Source of the DNA: Nitrospirota bacterium
Lineage (GTDB): Bacteria; JACPQY01
Direction: 5' to 3'
Assembly: GCA_016180645.1 (NCBI GenBank)
Contig: JACPAV010000024.1
Span: 1 to 64,000 of the forward strand
DNA length: 64,000 bases
Positions within the stretch are counted from its first letter, which is position 1, and each line of letters begins with the position of its first letter. Below the pieces are notes generated by a model. That model did no database searches. It saw only the letters and a list, made by a program, of their open reading frames with translations, and was not told the origin of the DNA. The translations under genes and the position numbers were made by a program. Below are positions 53,382 to 60,964 of the stretch, piece after piece.

Positions 53382-56300
53382 TCAAACGACGCTCGCTTTG
53401 CGGATGTCCACGAAAACATGCCGGTCCGATTGGACGGGCTGCCAATTCCACACCCAGAACTTGAGGTGACCGTAGCCTCCCGCCAGGTGAAGCCACTTCA
53501 CCATTCCCGGAATCGCGGTGTCGTAGCTTTTCCAATCCTTGTATTGGTACGGATCCCATGCGTGATAGACGATCACCTGCCCGCGCCGGGGCAGGGCGCT
53601 GACCTTGGCCTGGATGGTGAAGTGGTCGATGTCGTTCTGGACGTGCACGTATTCGCCGTCCTCGATGTCCTTCTCTTTCGCATCCATCGCGTTGATGAAC
53701 ATGAACGGCTCGCCCCGGTGCAGGGCGAGGGCCAGTTCGTTGGCCACATTCGAGGCGTGGATACTCCAGCGAAGGTGACCGCTGGTCATGATGAACGGAT
53801 AGTCCCCTCCGGCTTTGGGCGGGACCTTGTGGGTCGGGAGTTCTTCACCGCCCTCGATGAACCACGGATGGTCGATGTAAAACTGTGCCCTCCGGGCATA
53901 CGTCGGGTAGGGGATCTTCTTCTCCGTGTGCCACGAGAACGGGTTCACGGTCTCATCCGGCTTGACGTCCGTCGCCACGTTCTGCCCGTGGGGGGTGTGG
54001 CCCAAGCCCGTGTATTTCACGAAGCCGTCTTTCCGCAATTTGGCGAGGTCCGTGTCCTTGGCGACCATCCCTCCTTCGGTGAAGATTTCGAGGGCATCCC
54101 CGAAAATCTTCTCGCTCTCCCCGTCGGTATAGTACCCGTTTGCCGTGAATCGCTTGTACACGCTTTCAAACTTGCGAGTGGGCCCGTAGAACTCCCGGAA
54201 CTGCTTTGAGATTCGCTCGTGGAACAGCCGGTTGCCGATCTTGCCGAGGATACCGGGCGGGATGAAGGAGTCGATGACCTTGTCGACGTCCACCATCTGC
54301 CGGATGCGATACTCCTCCTTGCCGCGCTCTCTCGCCCGATCGGAGACCTTCTTCGCGAGCAACGCGAAGATGTCCCACTCGTTTTTCGACTCGTGCACCG
54401 GATCGATCGCCTTGTCCGCAAACGCCCAGAACCGGATGTGAGGACTGGTGATCGAGTGCATCTGGGTTTTCTCGTAGAAGAACGCCGCCGGAAGGACGAT
54501 GTCGGAATACATCGCGCTCGTGGACATGCGGACGTCGACGGCGACAACCATCTTGAGTTTGGGCCAGAGGTTTTCGAGCAGCCGTTTCGGGCCGCCGCGC
54601 GTGCGGCGAAGAGTGTTGGATCCGCATAGGATGTAGACCTGCGGAGGGATATCCTGCCGCGGGCGGACGTAGTCCTCCCACCAACCTTTGTCCACGGCTT
54701 CCTGGAGGTACTCGTCGAAGGTGCGCTTCATCGAAGTATCGCCCCATTCCTTGGTGTTCCACACTTCGCGGTAGCCGGCGTGGTAGTACCAGAAGAAGGC
54801 GGGCGGGACCTGACCGACCAGCTTGGCCATGATGTTTTCGATATCGATGTGGGCCATTTCGTCGGTCATCGACGGATCTTTCCTTTTCAGCAGCGAGACC
54901 AGTCGCTTCACTTCCGTCAACGTTTCCTTGAATGCGCCCTTGCCGCCCTCGCGTATCGGCATGCTGTAGATAGAGGCGTCGGCCAGCACGGTCCAGCCGC
55001 GCACGCCGGTCCCTTTGCGCCCCCAGTTTCCGGTAAGCCCGAGGCAGAGACACATGGCGCGCTCGATGAGATCGCCATGGTAGATTTTCGGGGGGCACCA
55101 GCCGACGAGGATGTTTGTCCTTTTCGCGGCCATCTTGCGTGCGAGATCGCGAATCACATCCGGATGAATTCCCGTGATCGAGTGGACCTTGTCGAGGTCG
55201 TATTCCGCATTGAGCTTCTGTTTCAGGATTTCGAATACGGGCGTGACGGCGACCTCCGTCCCGTCGGCCAGCTTCACGAGATGCTCGCCTTCGAGTTCCG
55301 GCACCACCTTGCCGAGGGACAGCTTCTTCCGGGGCGCGGCGGACAGGGATTGGGTTGCTCCGTCCCAGAAGTAGAGCTGTTCGTCGCTCCCGCCTTTCTT
55401 GAGATCGCTTTGACGCAGGAAACGTCGGGTGTCTTTTCGCACGAGGAACGCGAGGTCCGTCTGCTCGCGAACGAAATCCGCTTTGTAGAGTTTCTCTTCG
55501 ATGAGCACTCGCGCCACGCCCAAGGCCAGCGCGGCATCGGTCCCGATCTTGACGGGAACGTAGTAGTCCGCATGGCCGGCGGAAGGACTGAAGTCCGGAG
55601 CGATGGTCCAGACTTCCCCGCCGTTGTAACGGGACTCCGACACGAAATGGTAGCCCGGGATCCGCGTGTAGACGGGATTCATGAGCCAGATGAGCGTGAG
55701 TTCGGCTTTGAACCAGTCGTCCTGTGAACTGACGCCGTGGAACTTCCCGAAAGTCATGTACTGGCCGATGTTGTAGTCGTTGATGATTCCGTTCGCGTCG
55801 AGCATCGTTCCGCCGAGAATCGCGGCGAAGCGGAGCGGGGGATACACGCCGTGCGGGAAGGCGCCGCCCTGGCCCGGCTGCTCGTCCACCACGACGGATT
55901 CCGGCCCAACGTTCTCGGCCGCGTCGATGATGGCGTCGGCCACCTCGGTGAGCGCCTCGTCCCAACTGATGCGCTTCCACTGGCCGCTCCCGCGGGGACC
56001 CACGCGTTTCATGGGAAACTTCAACCGCTCGCCTCCGTAGGTGACGCGGGAGTACATGCAGCCTTTCTGGCAGCCGCGTGGGTTCCAGTCGGGCGTGGTG
56101 GGGTCCACCACCGGGTACCGGCCGGTCTGCTCTTCGCGCCAGAACACGCCGTTCTTGAGGTAGCCTACCCAGGAGCAGTTTCCGGGGTAGCAATCCTGGG
56201 GGTGCGTGACGAAAACGGTCTTGTCCCACGACCATTTCTCGCGCATGGCGTCTTCCCAGTTGCCCGTATGCTTGAGCGCCGGAGGGAGCGCGGCCTTGCG

Positions 56301-56390
56301 TTCGCAACTGGTGACCGTGAACTGGGAGAGGGACAGGGTGGCGGCGGCCACGCCGGTGGTCTGGAGAAATTCGCGGCGGTCGAGTTTCAA
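53382..56390 (-). CDS. Ethylbenzene/steroid-C25-dehydrogenase-like Mo catalytic subunit, paralogue 4
   Basis: 1002 residues with the Tat signal DRREFLQTTGVAAATLSL and a lipobox-like TVTSC (C29). FS0 candidates are H63, C67, C72 and C107, with H-x3-C-x4-C spacing. The region matching the Mo-ligand Asp reads KFHGVSSQDDWFKAE: the aligned residue is V220, so the usual protein ligand appears absent or shifted (H218 is near). It is the most divergent of the four and is paired with its own beta gene upstream (ATGA overlap). Late motifs SGHLRWSIHAS and VYHAWDPYQYKD remain. Its function could differ from the other three. Confidence 0.85.
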   Translation of the reverse strand: MKLDRREFLQTTGVAAATLSLSQFTVTSCERKAALPPALKHTGNWEDAMREKWSWDKTVFVTHPQDCYPGNCSWVGYLKNGVFWREEQTGRYPVVDPTTPDWNPRGCQKGCMYSRVTYGGERLKFPMKRVGPRGSGQWKRISWDEALTEVADAIIDAAENVGPESVVVDEQPGQGGAFPHGVYPPLRFAAILGGTMLDANGIINDYNIGQYMTFGKFHGVSSQDDWFKAELTLIWLMNPVYTRIPGYHFVSESRYNGGEVWTIAPDFSPSAGHADYYVPVKIGTDAALALGVARVLIEEKLYKADFVREQTDLAFLVRKDTRRFLRQSDLKKGGSDEQLYFWDGATQSLSAAPRKKLSLGKVVPELEGEHLVKLADGTEVAVTPVFEILKQKLNAEYDLDKVHSITGIHPDVIRDLARKMAAKRTNILVGWCPPKIYHGDLIERAMCLCLGLTGNWGRKGTGVRGWTVLADASIYSMPIREGGKGAFKETLTEVKRLVSLLKRKDPSMTDEMAHIDIENIMAKLVGQVPPAFFWYYHAGYREVWNTKEWGDTSMKRTFDEYLQEAVDKGWWEDYVRPRQDIPPQVYILCGSNTLRRTRGGPKRLLENLWPKLKMVVAVDVRMSTSAMYSDIVLPAAFFYEKTQMHSITSPHIRFWAFADKAIDPVHESKNEWDIFALLAKKVSDRARERGKEEYRIRQMVDVDKVIDSFIPPGILGKIGNRLFHERISKQFREFYGPTRKFESVYKRFTANGYYTDGESEKIFGDALEIFTEGGMVAKDTDLAKLRKDGFVKYTGLGHTPHGQNVATDVKPDETVNPFSWHTEKKIPYPTYARRAQFYIDHPWFIEGGEELPTHKVPPKAGGDYPFIMTSGHLRWSIHASNVANELALALHRGEPFMFINAMDAKEKDIEDGEYVHVQNDIDHFTIQAKVSALPRRGQVIVYHAWDPYQYKDWKSYDTAIPGMVKWLHLAGGYGHLKFWVWNWQPVQSDRHVFVDIRKASVV

Positions 56391-57433
56391 GAGGGCACGC
56401 CTCCCTTCGCCGTCACGGGGTCGTTCGTGAACGGCTTGAAGAAGTCATCGGGCCATCGCCAGCCGATGAGGATGTCCATCAACTCCGATTTCTCACCCTT
56501 GCGGCGGCGGTCCATCTCGGCCTGGACGATCGCCAGCGTCTCGGAGACATTCGGCCCGAAGAGCGATTGTAGGTACTCGATCGGGATGCGCGCTTGGGTG
56601 GTATCGAAATTTCCATTCTGCCCGACGCGAGCCGGACCGATCGGCGGTACATAGTAAATATTGGGTTCAGTCCCGTATTCCGGGTGCAGTGGGATCGCCA
56701 CTTTCCACTCGTTGACCAGCTTGTGAATGGGGCCGGCCGTGTCGTCGAGGTAGCCCACGAATCGAACCCGTCCGGGACACTGTCTCGCGCAGGCGTTCGC
56801 CACTCCTTTTTCGAGGCGCGGGAAGCAAAAAATGCACTTGTTCGCCGTGAGCGTCACGTAGTTGAAATAGATCTTCTTGTACGGGCACGCTTCCATGCAG
56901 TAGCGGTAGCCTCGGCATTTCCCCTGATCGACGAGCACGATTCCGTCTTCCTTGCGCTTGTAGATCGCCTTGATGGGGCAGGCCTCGGCGCAGGCGGGGT
57001 AGGTGCAGTGGTTGCAGAGCCGCGGGAGGTAGAAAAAATAGGAGTTGGGAAACTCACCCGCGCCTTGATCTTCATCCCAGTTGAACATCCATTTCGGCTT
57101 TTTCGGCGGGTGGAGGTACTCACCCGCGCCCTTGCCCTGATAGAAGACTTTGTCGTAGTCGTATTTGGGCGCCTCGCCGAAATCCTCGATGGATGGGAGT
57201 TTTCCCGATCGCGCTTTTCCGTCTGCGTCGAACCCACCGCCCATGGTTTCCCAATCCTTCGGCGTGCCGCGGCCCGGCTGTGTGTTTACGCTGTTCCAGA
57301 ACATATGGCGCTGGCCTTCTTCGTCGGTCCACAGCGTCTTGCAGGCGACGGTACAGGTCTGGCATCCGATGCATTTGTTCAGGTCGATCACCATGGCGAC
57401 CTGTCTTTGCGGCTTCCACGTTTCTTTCGGCAA
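56387..57433 (-). CDS. Fe-S beta subunit 2 of the hydroxylase cluster
   Basis: 348 residues, paired with paralogue 4. Four Cys groups are seen: C21/C24/C27/C31 (CIGCQTCTVAC), LCNHCTYPACAEACP, CRGYRYCMEACPYK, and CIFCFPR...ACARQCPGRVR. It has the same EbdB-like layout as beta subunit 1 (IPLHPEYGTEPNIYYVPP; C-terminal DILIGWRW versus DILISRRW), so the two are recent relatives. It starts 25 bp after the tetR stop and has no signal peptide. Confidence 0.9.
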   Translation of the reverse strand: MPKETWKPQRQVAMVIDLNKCIGCQTCTVACKTLWTDEEGQRHMFWNSVNTQPGRGTPKDWETMGGGFDADGKARSGKLPSIEDFGEAPKYDYDKVFYQGKGAGEYLHPPKKPKWMFNWDEDQGAGEFPNSYFFYLPRLCNHCTYPACAEACPIKAIYKRKEDGIVLVDQGKCRGYRYCMEACPYKKIYFNYVTLTANKCIFCFPRLEKGVANACARQCPGRVRFVGYLDDTAGPIHKLVNEWKVAIPLHPEYGTEPNIYYVPPIGPARVGQNGNFDTTQARIPIEYLQSLFGPNVSETLAIVQAEMDRRRKGEKSELMDILIGWRWPDDFFKPFTNDPVTAKGGVPS

Positions 57434-57458
57434 CGTTCCCCCCTTTAGGTGTTACGGC

Positions 57459-58085
57459 TCACGCGTGCGCTCCGTTCGTTTGAGCGACTCCGCCCACGGA
57501 GAATTCGACCAGTGACTGTATGGCTTGTTCCCGCGTGAGATCGGGATGGGTGAGATAGTAGTGGCCGGCCTGTTCGAGGAGTCCGGTCAGCGCGCGTGCA
57601 ATCAGGCCGTAGTGGAGCGCCGGCCGGAGAAGGCCTTCCCGAAGGCCGCGCTCGAACTGGCCGTAGGCGAGGCTTTCGAGCCGATCAAACATGAGATGAA
57701 TGACGCGGCCGAGTCCCACGCTTACGCTTCGCCCTTCGCGCGCGAAGAAAAGGGCGAGGTTCCGATTGCGGTCGATCGTGCTGAAATACGCCTCGATGGC
57801 CGAGCGGAAAACGCTACGCGGATCGGCGAAGGATTGGCTCTCCAAAACGGAGCTGATGTTCTGGAAAATCTCGTTTCCCACTTGGAGAGCGAATTGGCGG
57901 ACGATGTCTTCCTTGTTCTTGAAGTGCTCGTAGAACAGGCCCTTGGCGACCTGGGCCACCTGGGCGATGTCCTCGATTCGGGATGCGTCGAACCCCTTGT
58001 CCCCGAAGACTTCGCGCGCGGCGTCAAGGATCTTGCTGCGCGTCCTTGCCCGCATTTCCTTGTTCTGCTCTGCGTTTCTCCCCAT
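57459..58085 (-). CDS. TetR-family regulator heading the long hydroxylase operon
   Basis: 208 residues from the ATG at 58085. An ATG at 58109 is possible but lies inside an operator-like palindrome, so the inner start is preferred. The HTH is RARTRSKILDAAREVFGDKGFDASRIEDIAQVAQVAKGLFYEHFKNKEDIV. The C-terminal domain is helical. As first gene of the ~27-kb run it should be autoregulatory, derepressed by the pathway substrate or a CoA ester. It is divergent from the MBL-fold gene at 58327. Confidence 0.88.
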   Translation of the reverse strand: MGRNAEQNKEMRARTRSKILDAAREVFGDKGFDASRIEDIAQVAQVAKGLFYEHFKNKEDIVRQFALQVGNEIFQNISSVLESQSFADPRSVFRSAIEAYFSTIDRNRNLALFFAREGRSVSVGLGRVIHLMFDRLESLAYGQFERGLREGLLRPALHYGLIARALTGLLEQAGHYYLTHPDLTREQAIQSLVEFSVGGVAQTNGAHA

Positions 58086-58089
58086 GCGA

Positions 58090-58110
58090 ATTGACTGACC
58101 ATCGGTCAAT
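58090..58110. promoter_or_regulatory. Imperfect 21-bp palindrome at the tetR start, candidate operator
   Basis: ATTGACTGAC-C-ATCGGTCAAT: 8 of 10 arm positions pair. It lies immediately upstream of the preferred tetR start at 58085, a usual place for autorepression. Confidence 0.6.
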
Positions 58111-58326
58111 GAGCAAGGGCGGTGCCAATCCTCAGAAAGAACTTGACGTTCCTCTATAGATTTACCGGTTAGTTAAACGGTGACTGGAAGAGTCCCCATC
58201 TTTGTGTAGAATTGGGGGCGATTTCGTGTTTCACGGATGAGAGGATTTCTGCGCAGAGAAATTGATTCTCGTCATGTCGATATCGTGACGCACAGTGATA
58301 GTCGGATAACAAAGAGGAGGTAGGTT
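58111..58326. promoter_or_regulatory. Divergent promoter region with a second inverted repeat
   Basis: An inverted repeat at 58162-58183 (TTACCGGTTAG / TTAAACGGTGA, 8 of 11 positions pair) resembles TetR-type sites. A possible -35 TTGACG lies at 58143-58148, without a well-spaced -10. The plus-strand gene has a strong GAGGAGG at 58314-58320. Confidence 0.5.
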
Positions 58327-59046
58327 ATGAAGGCGAGTGGACTTTCGGTTACGTATTTGGGGCATGGAACGATGTTGTTCCAGACGTCGAGCGGCAAGAG
58401 GATCCTCATCGATCCGTGGGTCCAGGGAAACCCGGGGTGTCCGGAGGACAAGAAGAAACTTGAACGGGTAGACCTGGTCCTGATCACGCACGGTCACTTC
58501 GATCACATCGGCGATGCCGTGGCCATTGCGAAGGAGCACAGTCCGACCGTGGTGGGGATCTACGAGACGTGTGCGTGGCTGGAAAGCAAAGGCGTGCAGA
58601 AACTTTCCGGGATGAACAAAGGCGGATCGCAGATCGTTGAGGGTGTGAAGATCACGATGGTTCACGCCGATCACAGTTGCGGTATCTTGGACGATGGGAA
58701 AATCATCTATGGTGGTGAGGCGGTCGGCTATATCCTGAAGTTTGAGAACGGCCCCACGGTTTATCACTCCGGCGACACGGCGGTGTTCGGCGATATGGCG
58801 CTGATCGCGAAACTGTACAAGCCGCAGATCGCGTGCCTCCCGATCGGTGATTTCTACACGATGTCGCCCTATGAAGCGGGTTTCGCCGTGCGGATGATCA
58901 AGCCGAAGACGGTGATCCCCATGCACTACGGCACGTTCCCCGTCCTGATCGGCACGCCGGACGCCCTGCGCAAGGAGATCAAGGGCGTGAAAGGCGTCAA
59001 GGTTCTCGGCCTCAAACCCGGCGAATCCTCGGCGTATAATCGGTGA
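58327..59046 (+). CDS. MBL-fold metal-dependent hydrolase (UPF0173 type)
   Basis: 239 residues preceded by GAGGAGG. The metallo-beta-lactamase fold has the metal motif THGHFDH (H55, H57, D59, H60), then MVHADHSCG, YHSGDTAVFGDM and VIPMHYGTFP. Its length and SVTYLGHGTMLFQT start match the UPF0173 family, whose members are zinc hydrolases of uncertain substrate. It is divergent from the long operon with shared operator-like sequence between, so co-regulation is possible. Confidence 0.9.
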   Translation: MKASGLSVTYLGHGTMLFQTSSGKRILIDPWVQGNPGCPEDKKKLERVDLVLITHGHFDHIGDAVAIAKEHSPTVVGIYETCAWLESKGVQKLSGMNKGGSQIVEGVKITMVHADHSCGILDDGKIIYGGEAVGYILKFENGPTVYHSGDTAVFGDMALIAKLYKPQIACLPIGDFYTMSPYEAGFAVRMIKPKTVIPMHYGTFPVLIGTPDALRKEIKGVKGVKVLGLKPGESSAYNR

Positions 59047-59059
59047 CAGTATACTCTAT

Positions 59060-59755
59060 TTGATTCTCACGGAATCTGCTCTCACGAAACAGGTTCACGT
59101 GGCGTGCCTCTGCGCCATCCTGGCGGCTGCTCGCGTGGGTGCGGCGTGGGGGGAATCGCCGGGCGCGCCGTCATCCATCGAATCATCCGGTGACGTTGAG
59201 GTTGCTTCCCGCATAGACTTCATTCAGGCGAGGTTGGATAGGGCGGAGGCTCCCGCTCGGAAATGGCGGACGGGGTGGTTGATCGGATTCGGGGTTCTCA
59301 CGGTGGGACAAGGGGCGATCAGTGTCATCACCGATGACCCGGGGCTTCGGATTGACAACCGGGTGGGTGGGGCCGGCTCGCTTCTGGGCTTCGTGAATGT
59401 CCTGGTCGTTCCCATGCACACCCGCTCGGCCGCCGGCGAATTACGCAGCATTCCTGATGAAACGCCCGAACAGCGGAGGGAGAAACTTCAGAAGGCGGAG
59501 GGACTTCTCTCACGAAACGCGAAGGAGGCACGTCTGGCCACGGCATGGTGGTCGAGATCCCTCAGTGCGAGTGTTCCGACGGCCTCCAGTCTGCTCCTTT
59601 GGCTTCGGTATGATCGGCCCGCATCGGCCGCACTGAACTTGGGCGCGGGACTCCTCATCGGGCAGTCACAGATTTCCACCTATCCGCGATATGCCATTCG
59701 GGACTGGAGCGATTATTCAGGTTTCAGCCTGAGGGCTGGCGAGGACCATCAGTGA
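59060..59755 (+). CDS. Exported or membrane protein of unknown function
   Basis: 231 residues if started at the TTG at 59060, 13 bp after the MBL-fold gene; later GTG or ATG starts are possible. A signal-like stretch (VHVACLCAILAAARVGAAWG) is followed by a helical region and two hydrophobic segments (WLIGFGVLTVGQGAISVI; ASLLLWL...LNLGAGLLIGQSQI). I recognise no motif. The close spacing suggests cotranscription with the MBL-fold gene. Confidence 0.6.
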   Translation: MILTESALTKQVHVACLCAILAAARVGAAWGESPGAPSSIESSGDVEVASRIDFIQARLDRAEAPARKWRTGWLIGFGVLTVGQGAISVITDDPGLRIDNRVGGAGSLLGFVNVLVVPMHTRSAAGELRSIPDETPEQRREKLQKAEGLLSRNAKEARLATAWWSRSLSASVPTASSLLLWLRYDRPASAALNLGAGLLIGQSQISTYPRYAIRDWSDYSGFSLRAGEDHQ

Positions 59756-60164
59756 CTGCATCCGGCATTCGATCCTGGTAAGGCACACTCTCACTGATCC
59801 TACTGCCCGGGACTCATTAAGGAGCAAACTTCTGCCGATTCCACTCTGTTGTAAGCAACAACACATCGTTTAATTGATTCACGGAGGCGTCGATTGAATT
59901 GTGGCAAAATGTCGCACTATCATATAAGGTATTGTTATAAGATAGATATTGCATCGGAATTCAGTGTCATGTGGTATGGGCGTTGCGTATGGGCTGCGCA
60001 TGGACCCCGCACCTATCCCGGCTCAAGATGCTTTCTGGTATTGGAGCTGGAAGTGAAGCCAACCCTTCGCTGCAATCGTTCGAGTGCGCGGGGATCTGCA
60101 CAGGATAGGTGCGGGGTGGATAGACAGTCAATGATGGATCGAATGCAGATACGAGGAGGCAACG
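59756..60164. other. Gene-poor gap with an A/T-rich stretch and an inverted repeat
   Basis: 409 bp. 59820-59990 is strikingly A/T-rich for this window (ATATAAGGTATTGTTATAAGATAGATATTG) and may hold a promoter or foreign DNA. 60004-60016 (ACCCCGCACCTAT) and 60105-60117 are exact inverted copies of a 13-mer that also occurs at 10703-10715. No supported gene. A good GAGGAGG stands before the methyltransferase at 60165. Confidence 0.55.
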
Positions 60165-60953
60165 ATGAATCCAAATGACGTAACGGTGAGGTCTGCCGAA
60201 GGCGGCGGGCTTCTCTCGGGATGGGGGATGGATTTGGTTCCGTCCGGCGGGGAATCGGAATCGGTCCTCGATGCCCTCGGGGAAGAGGCGTTCCAGGTCG
60301 AAGCGGGACAGAAAGTCTTGGTTCTCGGATGCGGCAATGAGCCGGCCATCTTCAGGTTTCCGAGCGGAGTGGAACTGTGCTGGGTGGACCTGCTCCGACC
60401 GCACCTTTTTCTCGCCCGGGCCCAACTCCGCGACGCGGGGGTCATCTTGGCGCAGCCTACGGATCTGCCCTTCAAGAGCGTGTTTGACGTTGTGATCGTC
60501 CCTCCCTCGTGTGTGGCCAGGTTCAACGTTACGGAGAGCATCCGCCTGATGAGAGGGGCGCAGGGCGTTCTCAAAGAAGGTGGGCGGCTGATCATCGAGT
60601 TTCCCAGCCGTGAACTGCTGGCCGCATCCCCCCCGAAACTCCAGGCGCAACGATTCGGCGATGTGATCGTATTGGAGGAGAAGCGGCTCGAAGCGTCATC
60701 CACGCGGGTTCTCATCAAGAAGACCTACATTGAAAGGATGGGCGCCTCGCACCGGGTGGAATGCGAAATCCATGCCCACACGGCGAAGTTCATGGCCCAG
60801 CTTCTTCAGAAGATGGGTCTGGATGTTGTTGAACAGGAAAAGGGCGTCCTCGACCCCACGCTGCCGTGCCAACGGCTGGTGGCGCGGAAGAGACAGACCC
60901 AGCAAAAAGGCGGCGACTTCTCTCAGAAGATGGCGGCCGCCCTGGCTTCATAA
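60165..60953 (+). CDS. Class I SAM-dependent methyltransferase-like protein
   Basis: 262 residues. The Rossmann-like motif is VLVLGCGNEPAIF (residues 51-63), then ELCWVDLLRPHLFLARAQLRD, LPFKSVFDVVIVPPSCVARFNVTES, GVLKEGGRLIIEFPS and C-terminal VECEIHAHTAKFMAQLLQKMGLDVVEQE. SAM-binding features are present, but the acidic residue after strand 2 is within WVDLLRP. The substrate is unknown. It precedes the large surface protein by 11 bp, so the two may be coexpressed. Confidence 0.75.
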   Translation: MNPNDVTVRSAEGGGLLSGWGMDLVPSGGESESVLDALGEEAFQVEAGQKVLVLGCGNEPAIFRFPSGVELCWVDLLRPHLFLARAQLRDAGVILAQPTDLPFKSVFDVVIVPPSCVARFNVTESIRLMRGAQGVLKEGGRLIIEFPSRELLAASPPKLQAQRFGDVIVLEEKRLEASSTRVLIKKTYIERMGASHRVECEIHAHTAKFMAQLLQKMGLDVVEQEKGVLDPTLPCQRLVARKRQTQQKGGDFSQKMAAALAS

Positions 60954-60964
60954 GGAGGATCTTC

